Assembly (NCBI GenBank): GCA_041395445.1
Contig: JAWLAO010000003.1
Span: forward strand, 428,980 to 492,979
Source: Gammaproteobacteria bacterium
GTDB lineage: Bacteria; Pseudomonadota; Gammaproteobacteria; Xanthomonadales; Marinicellaceae
Direction: 5' to 3'
Length of the DNA stretch: 64,000 nt
The position numbers and the translations under genes are program-made. Below are positions 1-8,533 of the stretch, piece after piece. Position 1 is the stretch's first letter. Every line of letters begins with the position of its first letter. The notes beneath the pieces were generated by a model. The model ran no database searches. It worked only from the letters and a program-made list of their open reading frames with translations, and was not told where the DNA came from.

Positions 1-627
1 GAAGGTGTTTTCCAGGAATTATCTGGTAGCAACTCGGTCATTTATGTCAGTAAAATCAACACGGAAGAAAAGCGCCTGGAAAACATATTTGTTAATGTGA
101 CTCATGATGATCGTGTCGATACTTTAACTGCGGAATATGGTTATCAATATGAAGATGAAGAAAATGGCGAAAGATACATTTCTTTATTTAACGGCTTTAG
201 AAATGAAGGGGTTCCGGGAAAGAAAAAATACAATTTGATGCGTTTTGAGAGAAATGACATCAAGCTACCAAAGCTGGAAGGTAAATCGGTGAATATTGAT
301 GAGAAGGGCAAAAGCACTTTTGAGTTGTTTAATTCCACTGATTTAACTGAAAAAGCTGAATTTCATAAAAGGTTGTCAAGTGCGATTGCTGCTGTTGTGC
401 TTTTGATGTTAGCAGTTTCAATTTCAAAAACTTCTCCTCGAGATGCAAAATATACCAGTTTGGTTTTGGGTTTGTTGATTTATATATGTTATTCGTATCT
501 TCTGGCAATCTCTTTTTCGATGATCGCTCAAGGAAAAATTCCGGGTTGGATAGGCGGATGGTGGGTGCATATTATTTTCATAATGTATGGTTTGCGAAGG
601 ATTAATAAGGTCGACGAGTTGAAATAA
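1..627 (+). CDS. lptF: LptF, LPS export permease, C-terminal part (partial at window edge)
   Basis: The reading frame is open from base 1, so the start lies upstream of the window; an internal Met at 97 is not the true start. LptF is one of the two inner-membrane permeases of the LptBFG ABC transporter, which extracts lipopolysaccharide from the inner membrane and passes it to LptC/LptA. Seen here are the end of the periplasmic beta-jellyroll (VIYVSKIN, LENIFVNV) and the closing membrane helices (AIAAVVLLMLAVSISKTSPR and two more). The first bases of lptG overlap its stop codon, as is usual for this pair. Identification is firm from family pattern and neighbour. Confidence 0.9.
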   Translation, partial: EGVFQELSGSNSVIYVSKINTEEKRLENIFVNVTHDDRVDTLTAEYGYQYEDEENGERYISLFNGFRNEGVPGKKKYNLMRFERNDIKLPKLEGKSVNIDEKGKSTFELFNSTDLTEKAEFHKRLSSAIAAVVLLMLAVSISKTSPRDAKYTSLVLGLLIYICYSYLLAISFSMIAQGKIPGWIGGWWVHIIFIMYGLRRINKVDELK

Positions 628-1724
628 TGTATCCGGGAGTTTTAAACAGATATTTATTCAAGTCAATTAGTATGGGAATACTGATGGCGGCCTTAATGTT
701 CCTGACTCTTGATGTTCTCATCAGTTTTATTCAGCAGGTCAATCAGGTTGGAAAAGGCGATTTTACAGTTGGAAGTGCGTTTTATTACACCTTATTGGTA
801 ATCCCAAGCAGTATATATAATGTGTTCCCGGTGAGTGCTGTTGTTGGAGTCATGCTCGGGCTGGGTCTTTTGTCTGCGAACTCAGAGCTGGTTATTGTCC
901 AGTCGATCGGTATCAGTAAGTTAAAATTAGCTTCAATAACAATTGTAACATTAGTGGCTTGGCTCGTGCCAATATCGCTGCTTGGGGAATTTGTTGCTGC
1001 TGATGCTAAATTGTTAGCGGAATCCTATCGTTCGACAACTATAAGTAAAAATATTGGCCTTGGTGCAAATACAGGCGTTTGGATTCGTGATAACAATGTC
1101 ATTTTTAATGCGGTTCCAACCGGGAATACTTATGATATTAGAAACAAAGACATTGTTATGAATGATGTGACTGTGTATGAACTTGATGAAAGTCTTCAAG
1201 TTGAGAAAGTTTCAAAGGCCAAACAGGCAATTCACAAGCAAGGAAGTTGGGAGCTTTTTGATATTGAGGTCACGGAATTTGTTGAACTGGGAGTTGAAAC
1301 CAAGAAATATGAAAAGTTAACCTGGCCCTCGAGGATTGAACCGGAAATTCTTAGTATTACTCATTCTCGCCCTAAGAACCTAAGCATCAGAGATATTCTA
1401 AAGTTCAAAAAATTCCATGTTGAAGAAAATAAAATTCCTGCAAATTATGAAATTGCTCTGTGGTCCAAGTTTTTTTATCCATTGGTGGTTATCTCCACGG
1501 CCTTGACGGCGTTGCCTTTTTTGTTTGGTTTAATGCGAGCCGGAGGATTTGGACAAAGACTATTGACTGGTATATTGCTTGGAGTGGTTTTGGACTTAAG
1601 CCACAGAACATTGTTGAATATTGGTGAGGTTTATAATGTGCATCCAACTTTAGTGACCGTGGCACCTCAGTCTCTTATATTAATTATGGTTTTGTTGTAT
1701 TTGAAAACTCAAAACCAAAAATAA
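627..1724 (+). CDS. lptG: LptG, LPS export permease
   Basis: A 365-residue protein, the usual LptG length. It starts with MYPGVLNRYLFKSI, an N-terminal amphipathic helix and first membrane segment typical of YjgP/YjgQ permeases, has three N-terminal helices (residues about 10-120), a periplasmic jellyroll (about 125-265) and three C-terminal helices (about 275-360). It pairs with LptF and the LptB ATPase to move LPS out of the inner membrane. The ATG overlaps the lptF stop by one base, so the two are translationally coupled. The gene ends 1 bp before the stop of a convergent RDD gene; no terminator is evident between them. Confidence 0.95.
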   Translation: MYPGVLNRYLFKSISMGILMAALMFLTLDVLISFIQQVNQVGKGDFTVGSAFYYTLLVIPSSIYNVFPVSAVVGVMLGLGLLSANSELVIVQSIGISKLKLASITIVTLVAWLVPISLLGEFVAADAKLLAESYRSTTISKNIGLGANTGVWIRDNNVIFNAVPTGNTYDIRNKDIVMNDVTVYELDESLQVEKVSKAKQAIHKQGSWELFDIEVTEFVELGVETKKYEKLTWPSRIEPEILSITHSRPKNLSIRDILKFKKFHVEENKIPANYEIALWSKFFYPLVVISTALTALPFLFGLMRAGGFGQRLLTGILLGVVLDLSHRTLLNIGEVYNVHPTLVTVAPQSLILIMVLLYLKTQNQK

Positions 1725-1725
1725 A

Positions 1726-2136
1726 TTAAACTTCAGAAACCACGGTATTTGTCTGAGTAATCAAGTCCATCCATGTTGATTTCGGAGAAAGCTTCCAGAA
1801 AACCCCCAGGCCTAATAATAACGTAGAGACCACACCAACAATGAATCTGATAATTGCCTGATTCCAATTAATGGTGTGATTTTCATTTGACGCAGATTGT
1901 ATCTTCATCTTCCAGGCTCTCATTCCGAGAGTTTGTCCACCTTTTTTCCATGAATAAATGTAATAAATTGCAATTTCAAAAGTAACAAGTGCGGAAAACC
2001 ATAAGGTGTGTCTTTCCACCTGTTGTCCGTTCCTTATCATCAAAACAATAAATGAAGTCAGTAGTAAAATCCCTATTACCGGGAAAAGATCATATAAGAA
2101 AGCAGCGAAGTGCTTCCAGACAGGAGGTTTTGTCAT
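1726..2136 (-). CDS. RDD family membrane protein
   Basis: About 136 residues from the ATG at 2136 (MTKPPVWKHFAAFLYD). The frame stays open to 2217, but the extra 27 residues do not look like RDD sequence. RDD proteins are small inner-membrane proteins named for conserved Arg/Asp/Asp; here the Asp in FLYDLFPVIG, three hydrophobic helices, and the motif GGQTLGMRAWKMKI are seen. Function of the family is mostly unknown; some members are linked to ion or solute exchange. An RDD gene convergent with lptFG occurs in other gammaproteobacteria, so the context is ordinary. Confidence 0.8.
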   Translation of the reverse strand: MTKPPVWKHFAAFLYDLFPVIGILLLTSFIVLMIRNGQQVERHTLWFSALVTFEIAIYYIYSWKKGGQTLGMRAWKMKIQSASNENHTINWNQAIIRFIVGVVSTLLLGLGVFWKLSPKSTWMDLITQTNTVVSEV

Positions 2137-2336
2137 TAATTTTGCCGAATAAAAAGGACTTGCATTATAGCTTTTCAAATAAAAAAAAGTGTAAAAAACG
2201 ACAAAATTTGGTATCAAAAAAATTCAAGAAAATCAAAAAATCGTTGAATAAATCCTTTTCTTTTGAATCAAAGAACTGTATTCTTAGCAATCTTGAAATC
2301 GAGTGCAGGTGAATATCTGATAAGTTTTTTCCGAAT

Positions 2337-2364
2337 TTATCAATTGCATCTGATTGTCTATAAA
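2337..2364 (+). promoter_or_regulatory. Candidate promoter of the TonB-system operon
   Basis: TTATCA (2337-2342) and TATAAA (2359-2364) with a 16-nt spacer lie about 55 bp before the likely start of the first operon gene, in the divergent gap with the RDD gene. The -10 is good and the -35 matches 4 of 6 bases. Assigned by eye only. Confidence 0.35.
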
Positions 2365-2418
2365 TCAAAAATAGAGTGAAAACACGGTATGTTAAACCAA
2401 AGCATAAACAAACAAACG

Positions 2419-3174
2419 ATGAGTAAAATTGTAACGTTGTTGCTTTTGACTCTTGTCTCAATTGTCGTAAACGCACAGCAACAATTAAACACAGCTGTTC
2501 AAGTTGTTGTTGATACAAATAATGCATCAGCAGCAACACAAACAAGAATCGACAGTTTGAACGATCAAACCGACGAGTTGACAGCAAAATATAGAAATGT
2601 TCTCAATGAAATTGAAAGTTTAAGAGAATACAATAAACAATTGGAAGCAGTTGTAAATGATCAAAGAGCTCAGATTGTCTCGATTGAACAGCAAATGACT
2701 AGCTTGGAGCAAACTAACAGAGGTGTTGTTCCAATGATTATTGAAATGATTGATTCGCTAGGTCAGCTTGTTGAAGCAGATATTCCTTTTTTAAAGGAAG
2801 AGAGGCTTGATAGAGTTGCTGAGCTGGAAGGCATGATTGGATCGCAGGCATATACCACTTCTGAACTTTATCGCAAAGTAACTGAAGCATATGGAATAGA
2901 GTTAGATTACGGTTCGACAGTTGAGTCATATCAGGATGCGTTGCCAAACGGTAAAGAGGTTGATTTTTTAAGAGTTGGTAGAACTACTTTGATTTATCAA
3001 ACTCTGAATCAAGAGGTTTCCGGTTGGTGGAATTCCTCAACAGGTCAGTTTGAAGAGTTGGACAAGCGATACAATGCTGAAATTAAAGAGGCTATTCGTA
3101 TTGCAAAGAAACAAGCTTCTCCTGATTTAACAGGTCTGCCTGTTTTTGCTGCTGATAACGCAGGAGGGCAATAA
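2419..3174 (+). CDS. DUF3450 periplasmic coiled-coil protein of the TonB system
   Basis: About 251 residues from the ATG at 2419 (MSKIVTLLLLTLVSIVVNAQ), which gives a clean signal peptide ending in NAQ; an in-frame ATG at 2389 would add ten polar residues in front and is less likely. After the signal comes a long coiled coil (residues about 35-100 of the mature protein, rich in Q/E/L heptads) and a globular C-terminal half (LYRKVTEAYGIELDYG, GWWNSSTGQFEEL). This pattern is the DUF3450 family, found first in operons with a long ExbB-like protein, ExbB, ExbD and TonB. Likely role: periplasmic partner of that energy-transducing complex. Family assignment is good; mechanism is not established. 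Confidence 0.8.
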   Translation: MSKIVTLLLLTLVSIVVNAQQQLNTAVQVVVDTNNASAATQTRIDSLNDQTDELTAKYRNVLNEIESLREYNKQLEAVVNDQRAQIVSIEQQMTSLEQTNRGVVPMIIEMIDSLGQLVEADIPFLKEERLDRVAELEGMIGSQAYTTSELYRKVTEAYGIELDYGSTVESYQDALPNGKEVDFLRVGRTTLIYQTLNQEVSGWWNSSTGQFEELDKRYNAEIKEAIRIAKKQASPDLTGLPVFAADNAGGQ

Positions 3175-3176
3175 AA

Positions 3177-4532
3177 ATGAAAACTAAATTTATGAAAAAA
3201 ACTGTATTATTATTTTTAGTAGGTTTAACTAGCGTTGCATCAGCGATGACTTTGCCGGAATTGGTTGAGGCAGTTAGAAAATCAGCAACTGAAAGTTCAG
3301 CTGAAAACAAGCAACGTTTGGCAGAATTCAAAAGCAAAAGAGATCAGCAACAAAGATTGTTGAGCGAAGCTGAAGCGACTTTACGAGCTTTAGAGAAAAA
3401 ATCCGATGAGCTTAAAACTGAGTTTGATGCTAATGAAAAATCTCTCGCAGAATTAGAAACAATTTTACATGAGAGATCAGGTAATTTAGGTGAAATGCAA
3501 GGGACGGTTAAAATTCTGTCCGGTGATTTGAGAAGTCGTGTACAAAACTCTTTGACAAGTGCAGAAATCACTGGAAGAGATGAGTTTCTATCTGAGTTGG
3601 CAGCTAAGAAAGAGTTGCCGACCATTGATGATTTGAAAAAATTATGGTTTGAAATGACCAGAGAAATTTCTGAGCAGGCTAAGATTGTTAAGTTTTCTGC
3701 ACCGGTTCTGAACTCTGAAGGCGACATCGAAGAGAATGTCAGTGTGATTCGTTTAGGTGCATTCAATGCATTTGATGCAAGTGGCAACTTCTTAACATGG
3801 AATCCAGATGGTTTGTCAAATAAAGGTGTTTTATATAAACTTTCAAAACAACCAAGTGGGAAATATAAGCAAATGGCAAACAGCTTTGTCAATGCAGCCC
3901 CTGGTACAATGGTAAATGCTCCTATTGACTATACCAAAGGTACAATTTTACAAATGGTTGTCCAAACTCCAAGTTTGAAAGAAAAAGTGGAACAAGGTAA
4001 AGAAGTTGGTTATGTAATTATCGGATTGGGTGTTTTTGGATTGCTGTTGGCTTTGTGGAAATTCATCAGTTTGTATGTTTCCGGATCTAAAATCAAAAAA
4101 CAACTTAAGAGCAAAACACCAAGTTCAAACAACGCTCTGGGAAGAATTATGCATGTTTATTCTGACAATCCGGATGCAGATGTTGAAACTATGGAGCTTA
4201 AAATGGATGAAGCCATATTGCGTGAGACAGCTCCTCTTGAGAGTGGCTTGTCATTCATTAAGGTGATGTATGTTATTGCTCCATTATTAGGTCTGTTAGG
4301 TACGGTTGTTGGTATGATTGCAACATTCCAAATGATTACGTTGTTTGGAACCGGGGATCCTAAAGCGATGGCGGGCGGTATCTCACAAGCATTGGTTACA
4401 ACTGTTCTTGGCTTGGTAGTGGCGATTCCGTTGACTATCTTGCACTCAGTATTGCAATCAATGGCTAGAAAACAAACACAAGTTCTTGAAGAGCAAAGTG
4501 CGGGCATTATTGCCAGATTAGCGGAGAAGTAA
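3177..4532 (+). CDS. Long MotA/TolQ/ExbB-family proton channel protein (TtpC-like)
   Basis: A 451-residue protein whose signal-like N-terminus (MKKTVLLFLVGLTSVASA, second Met at 3192) is followed by a periplasmic coiled coil (about 25-140), a globular region, one membrane helix (VGYVIIGLGVFGLLLALWKF) and a C-terminal MotA/TolQ/ExbB domain (about 345-445; LGLLGTVVGMIATFQMIT and GGISQALVTTVLGLVVAIPL). This long architecture matches TtpC, the extra component of Vibrio TonB2 systems. It likely helps couple proton motive force to outer-membrane transport. It starts 2 bp after the DUF3450 stop and ends 1 bp before exbB, so it is in the same operon. The ttpC name is by analogy only. Confidence 0.85.
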   Translation: MKTKFMKKTVLLFLVGLTSVASAMTLPELVEAVRKSATESSAENKQRLAEFKSKRDQQQRLLSEAEATLRALEKKSDELKTEFDANEKSLAELETILHERSGNLGEMQGTVKILSGDLRSRVQNSLTSAEITGRDEFLSELAAKKELPTIDDLKKLWFEMTREISEQAKIVKFSAPVLNSEGDIEENVSVIRLGAFNAFDASGNFLTWNPDGLSNKGVLYKLSKQPSGKYKQMANSFVNAAPGTMVNAPIDYTKGTILQMVVQTPSLKEKVEQGKEVGYVIIGLGVFGLLLALWKFISLYVSGSKIKKQLKSKTPSSNNALGRIMHVYSDNPDADVETMELKMDEAILRETAPLESGLSFIKVMYVIAPLLGLLGTVVGMIATFQMITLFGTGDPKAMAGGISQALVTTVLGLVVAIPLTILHSVLQSMARKQTQVLEEQSAGIIARLAEK

Positions 4533-4533
4533 A

Positions 4534-5061
4534 ATGTTTTATCAGTTACAACAAAACTGGTATAAAATTCTCGACTTTATTGACATGGGTGGCCCTGTAC
4601 TATGGGCCATCATGGCAGTTTTGTTTTTCATGTGGTTGATGATTGTTGAAAGAATGTGGTTCTATTCAATCACATTTCCAAAACTAAGAAAACAAATTCT
4701 AAGTGACTGGGATGCAAGGAGTGACAGATCCAGTTGGTATGCGCGGAGGATTCGCGAGCAAATGGTATCGGAAGCGAATGTCAATTTACGTTCCGGCCTT
4801 GGTTTTCTTGATGCGTTAGTGGCGATTAGTCCGTTACTGGGTTTGTTTGGAACCGTTTATGGAATGCTTAACGTATTCGATATTATGGCGATGGAAGGAA
4901 CGTCAAACGCTAGAGCGATGGCTAGTGGTGTAGCAAAGGCGACGATACCAACAATGGCAGGAATGATTGCTGCGCTTTCAGGAGTTTTCTTCACGACATT
5001 TTTTAGACAAAAAACAAGAAAAGAAACCGAACATTTAGAAGATTCAATGCACCAAGGTTAA
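4534..5061 (+). CDS. exbB: ExbB/TolQ-type proton channel subunit
   Basis: A 175-residue, short ExbB as found in TonB2-type systems. Three membrane helices are seen: GGPVLWAIMAVLFFMWLMIV near residue 20, SPLLGLFGTVYGMLNVFDIM near 100, and ATIPTMAGMIAALSGVFFTT near 140, with the conserved GLFGTVxGM signature. With ExbD it forms the proton-driven motor that energises TonB. It follows the long ExbB-like gene by 1 bp. An 82-bp gap with a perfect palindrome separates it from exbD. Confidence 0.92.
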   Translation: MFYQLQQNWYKILDFIDMGGPVLWAIMAVLFFMWLMIVERMWFYSITFPKLRKQILSDWDARSDRSSWYARRIREQMVSEANVNLRSGLGFLDALVAISPLLGLFGTVYGMLNVFDIMAMEGTSNARAMASGVAKATIPTMAGMIAALSGVFFTTFFRQKTRKETEHLEDSMHQG

Positions 5062-5110
5062 ACTTGTATTGAACTGAGATAAATAATTGCTGTCACATTA
5101 TAATAAAATC

Positions 5111-5120
5111 GTGCCGGCAC
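5111..5120. repeat. 10-bp perfect GC palindrome between exbB and exbD
   Basis: GTGCCGGCAC is its own reverse complement and stands out in an AT-rich gap, about 23 bp before the exbD start. It could be an operator-like site, a short RNA hairpin, or chance. No T-run follows, so it is not a classical terminator. Confidence 0.4.
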
Positions 5121-5142
5121 ACTTAAAGAGGTCATAAAATTT

Positions 5143-5544
5143 ATGAGACGCAGACATTTTCATGAAGATGAAGCTGAAATTAATATCACTCCGATGCTGG
5201 ACGTGGTTTTCATCATGCTTATATTTTTTATTGTTACAACATCATTTGTAAAAGAAACAGGGGTTTCAGTCAATCGTCCTCAAGCATCAACAGCTCAAAA
5301 AGTTGAAAAAGGAAATATATTGATTGCAATAAAAGATAATGGACAAATTTGGATTAACAAACGTGAAGTTGATATCCGTGCCGTTCGAGCTGTTGTTGAA
5401 AAAATGCATTCTGAGAACCCTGAGGGATCAGCAGTTATTATCGCTGATAAAGGGTCAAGAACTGGTGATTTAGTAACAGTGATGGATCAAATCAAAGCTG
5501 CAAAAGTTGAAAAAATTTCGATTGCAGCAACAAAAACGGAATAG
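5143..5544 (+). CDS. exbD: ExbD/TolR-type proton channel subunit
   Basis: A 133-residue, single-span protein. The N-terminus is cytoplasmic (MRRRHFHEDEAEINITPMLD), followed by the membrane helix VVFIMLIFFIVTTSFV with the essential Asp at residue 20 (PMLDVVF), then a periplasmic TolR-like domain ending in SIAATK. It forms the proton path with ExbB. The 82-bp gap upstream is the only sizeable break in an otherwise tight operon. Confidence 0.93.
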   Translation: MRRRHFHEDEAEINITPMLDVVFIMLIFFIVTTSFVKETGVSVNRPQASTAQKVEKGNILIAIKDNGQIWINKREVDIRAVRAVVEKMHSENPEGSAVIIADKGSRTGDLVTVMDQIKAAKVEKISIAATKTE

Positions 5545-5562
5545 TTGACAAGAGTTTAAGAT

Positions 5563-6201
5563 ATGAGTAGTTTTGTCAGAAGTAGTACATCAATTATCCC
5601 ATCAGTGGTAATAACATTCTTTTTGTTTATTGGAATGCACTTTCTGGTGAATAGTTCAAAGAATGCTAAACCGGATGATAAGGATCAGATTTCTATTGAT
5701 TTTTCACCGGTCAAAGTTGATGATGAAGTCAATCAGAAACAACGTAGAATTCCGAAGAAACCTCCTCCACCGAAGGAGCCACCTCCTCCACCAAAGATGA
5801 ATGTACAGCAAAATCAGTCGGTGACAAATAATATGCCTACACCAAATATACCTTCGTTGAATCTGGGTGTTGGTGGAGATGGCCCTTATTTGGGACCAAT
5901 GGGCTCAGGTGTTGATATGAATCAGGAAGGTGGAATTATTCCTGTTGTGACTATCGCTCCAATTTATCCTCGTAAGGCACTTATTGCGAAAATTGAAGGT
6001 TGGGTAGATATTGAGTTTACAATTACGGAAATTGGTACCGTGGTGAATCCTAGAGTGGTGGACTCTGAACCTAGACGAATTTTCGATCGTGAAGCATTGA
6101 AAGCTATATTAAGATATAAGTTTAAACCCAAGGTTGTTGATGGGAAAGCTGCGACTCAGATTGCGACACAAAGAATTGAATTTAGACTGGCTAAAGATTA
6201 A
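5563..6201 (+). CDS. tonB: TonB, periplasm-spanning energy transducer
   Basis: A 212-residue TonB. One N-terminal membrane helix (IIPSVVITFFLFIGMHFLV, about residues 11-29), a short proline-rich linker (KKPPPPKEPPPPPK, about 64-78), and a C-terminal TonB domain (about 125-210; IAPIYPRKALIAKIEGWVDI and YKFKPKVVDGKAA). It contacts the TonB box of outer-membrane receptors and drives siderophore, B12 or carbohydrate uptake. The short linker resembles TonB2-type proteins. It is followed by a TPR protein, as in Vibrio TonB2 clusters. Confidence 0.92.
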   Translation: MSSFVRSSTSIIPSVVITFFLFIGMHFLVNSSKNAKPDDKDQISIDFSPVKVDDEVNQKQRRIPKKPPPPKEPPPPPKMNVQQNQSVTNNMPTPNIPSLNLGVGGDGPYLGPMGSGVDMNQEGGIIPVVTIAPIYPRKALIAKIEGWVDIEFTITEIGTVVNPRVVDSEPRRIFDREALKAILRYKFKPKVVDGKAATQIATQRIEFRLAKD

Positions 6202-6214
6202 TTAGAAGAAAAAT

Positions 6215-7507
6215 ATGAAAAAGATTATATTTGTAACCCTAGTTTTAGCATCTCAACTTGTCTTTGCAGGTGAAGAGTTAACCGGTAATCCGGAAAGAAC
6301 ACGTGAAAATAGTGGTGGTATTACTGAGTTGGTGTATAAGAAGTTTGAGAAAATTCTCGAAATGATTGCCGATAATAAATACCATGAAGCGAGAGTTGAC
6401 TTAAATCAGTTGATGGCAAAAAGGCTTAACGAATATGAAAAAGCAAATGTTGAGCAATATCTTGGCTGGATTGATGCGGGTGAAGAAAAATATGCCGATG
6501 CCATTAAACATTATCAAGCTGCGTTAGCTTCTGATGCTTTACCTAATTTGACGCACTTTAGTTTGATGCTTCAGGTTGCGAGTTTGCAGTCAGCTCTTGG
6601 ACAGTATCAAAAGACAATAGACTCATTGCACGAATACTACAAAGTTACTGATAAAATCAAAGATACAACATTTGCAATGGAAGGTAATGCTTATGCTCAA
6701 CTCAATCAGTATAAGAAAGCGATACCTTTATTTATTAAAGCAATTGCATTGTCGGATGAGCCAAGAGAACAATGGATGTATATGTTGTACTCTCTTCATA
6801 TGGAACTTTCACAATTCCAAGAAGCTGCAAATGTTTTAGAGAAGTTGATTGAGATTAATCCTAATAAAAGAGATTACTGGATTCGTTTATATAGTGTTTA
6901 CTTTAATCTTAAGCAGGATAAGAAGGCTTTAGCGACATTGGTACTAGCTGATAAAAATGGCCTCTTGGATGACGAAAAAAACCGTTTAACTCTTTATAAA
7001 ATGTATGCATTGATGGAAGTGCCCTATAAAGCAGGACAGGTTTTAGAAGACGGTCTTAAAAAAGGTATTGTTAAACCAAGTTTCAAACACTGGGATTCAT
7101 TAGGAAAAGTTTGGTACTCAGCAGCTGAAATGGATAAGGCACTTGAGGCGTTTGACGAGGCCAGTAAATTGGCAACAGACGGTAAAATCGACTTTCAAAG
7201 AGCTAATATCTATTTCGAAAGAGAAGATTGGAAAAAAGCAAAGCAAGCTCTGAGAGAAGCCATTGAGAAAGGTGGGTTGACTGAAACACAATTTGGAAAC
7301 ACATGGTTGTTGCTTGGAATGGTTGAAAGTGAGATTGGTAATATTCCAGGTGCTATTGATGCCTTAAAGCATGCTAAAAATTATAAAAACGCGAGAAAAA
7401 ATGCCATACAATGGATAGATCATCTAGAGAAAAAATATGCCAGACAGAAAGCTCAGCAGGAAAGAGAGCAAATCCTGACAGATGCTGTTGAGTCAACTGG
7501 TGGCTAA
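6215..7507 (+). CDS. Periplasmic TPR protein of the TonB operon
   Basis: A 430-residue protein with a signal peptide (MKKIIFVTLVLASQLVFAGE) and tetratricopeptide repeats across its length; examples are KYADAIKHYQAALASDALPN, YKKAIPLFIKAIALSDEPRE, FQEAANVLEKLIEINPNKRD and MDKALEAFDEASKLATDGKI. Its place directly after tonB is conserved in TtpC/TonB2-type clusters, where the TPR protein is thought to scaffold the periplasmic part of the complex. The last TPR region ends in a charged helix (KKYARQKAQQEREQ). Substrate specificity of this TonB system cannot be told: no receptor gene lies beside it. Confidence 0.85.
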   Translation: MKKIIFVTLVLASQLVFAGEELTGNPERTRENSGGITELVYKKFEKILEMIADNKYHEARVDLNQLMAKRLNEYEKANVEQYLGWIDAGEEKYADAIKHYQAALASDALPNLTHFSLMLQVASLQSALGQYQKTIDSLHEYYKVTDKIKDTTFAMEGNAYAQLNQYKKAIPLFIKAIALSDEPREQWMYMLYSLHMELSQFQEAANVLEKLIEINPNKRDYWIRLYSVYFNLKQDKKALATLVLADKNGLLDDEKNRLTLYKMYALMEVPYKAGQVLEDGLKKGIVKPSFKHWDSLGKVWYSAAEMDKALEAFDEASKLATDGKIDFQRANIYFEREDWKKAKQALREAIEKGGLTETQFGNTWLLLGMVESEIGNIPGAIDALKHAKNYKNARKNAIQWIDHLEKKYARQKAQQEREQILTDAVESTGG

Positions 7508-7530
7508 TATATTAATTTAGAATAGAGTCA

Positions 7531-8433
7531 ATGAGCAAGAAAAGCAGTAATGAGGAAATTGTTACTGCTTTTTTTTATGCTTTAAAACTTGAACAGGGGC
7601 TATCAGATAATACAATTTCCGGTTATATTTCAGATGTTAACCAATTTTTACGTTATTTAGAAGAATCCAACCAGCGCTTAACATCAGTTGATGAAGTAAT
7701 TATTCAAAATTTTCTAAATGAAATCAGAATAAAAAAAATTAAAACCAAGAGCGTTGCCCGTAAAATATCATCAATTAAACAATTTTATTTGTTTTTACAG
7801 AAAGAAAAATATATTCAAAGCAATCCTTTTGACTTAATTACACAACCAAAAACTAGAGGAAATGTGCCTAAACCATTATCGGAAGAACAGATTGAGCAGC
7901 TTCTTAACTCTCCGGATGAGGCAGATTCAATAGGATTCCGGGATAAGACCATGTTTGAATTAATGTATGCAACCGGTATGCGCGTGAGTGAAATTGTCGA
8001 TTTGCAGCTGATGCAATTGAATCTTAATCAAGGGACGGTGAGAATCTTGGGCAAAGGGTCAAAAGAAAGGTTAGTTCCTATTGGTGAATATGCAGCAGAC
8101 TACTTATTAGAGTATCTAAAGTTTCATCGCTCCGGGTTACTTAAAAACAAGAAATCAAATTTTGTTTTTTTAAGTAATAGAGGACAAAATATGACGCGTC
8201 AAACTTTTTGGCATAGTGTCAAAAAATACGCAAAAAAATGCGGTATTCATCCATTACCATCACCACATATGTTGAGACATTCATTCGCAACACACTTGCT
8301 AAATAATGGAGCCGATTTACGAGTGGTACAAATGTTATTAGGACACTCGAATATTTCAACAACACAAATATATACATTAGTAGCAAAAGAAAAATTAAAA
8401 AAAATACATCATGAACATCATCCCAGAGGCTAG
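7531..8433 (+). CDS. xerD: XerD site-specific tyrosine recombinase
   Basis: A 300-residue protein, the standard XerC/XerD length. N-terminal SAM-like DNA-binding domain (about 8-95) and C-terminal catalytic domain with the full set of residues: Arg151 (ATGMRVSEI), Lys175 (GKGSKER), His246/Arg249 (HMLRHSF), His272 (LGHSN) and nucleophile Tyr281. XerCD resolves chromosome dimers at dif during division. XerD rather than XerC is favoured because dsbC follows, as in E. coli xerD-dsbC. It starts 23 bp after the TPR gene, so it may be co-transcribed with the TonB operon. Confidence 0.88.
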   Translation: MSKKSSNEEIVTAFFYALKLEQGLSDNTISGYISDVNQFLRYLEESNQRLTSVDEVIIQNFLNEIRIKKIKTKSVARKISSIKQFYLFLQKEKYIQSNPFDLITQPKTRGNVPKPLSEEQIEQLLNSPDEADSIGFRDKTMFELMYATGMRVSEIVDLQLMQLNLNQGTVRILGKGSKERLVPIGEYAADYLLEYLKFHRSGLLKNKKSNFVFLSNRGQNMTRQTFWHSVKKYAKKCGIHPLPSPHMLRHSFATHLLNNGADLRVVQMLLGHSNISTTQIYTLVAKEKLKKIHHEHHPRG

Positions 8434-8533
8434 AAGACTAGAAATAAAAGATATTCAGTTGATATGTTAATAAATTGGAACTAAAATCTTTCCTCTTGTG
8501 TCTTAGAAAAAATAATTAACTTGGATTTAACTT

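Noticed and set aside
97..627. A separate 176-residue gene starting at 97
   Set aside because: The frame is open from base 1 and matches LptF before that Met, so it is the tail of lptF.
2052..2312. Open frame on the plus strand over the RDD gene start region
   Set aside because: Lys/Ser-rich low-complexity translation, no ribosome site, antisense to a supported gene.
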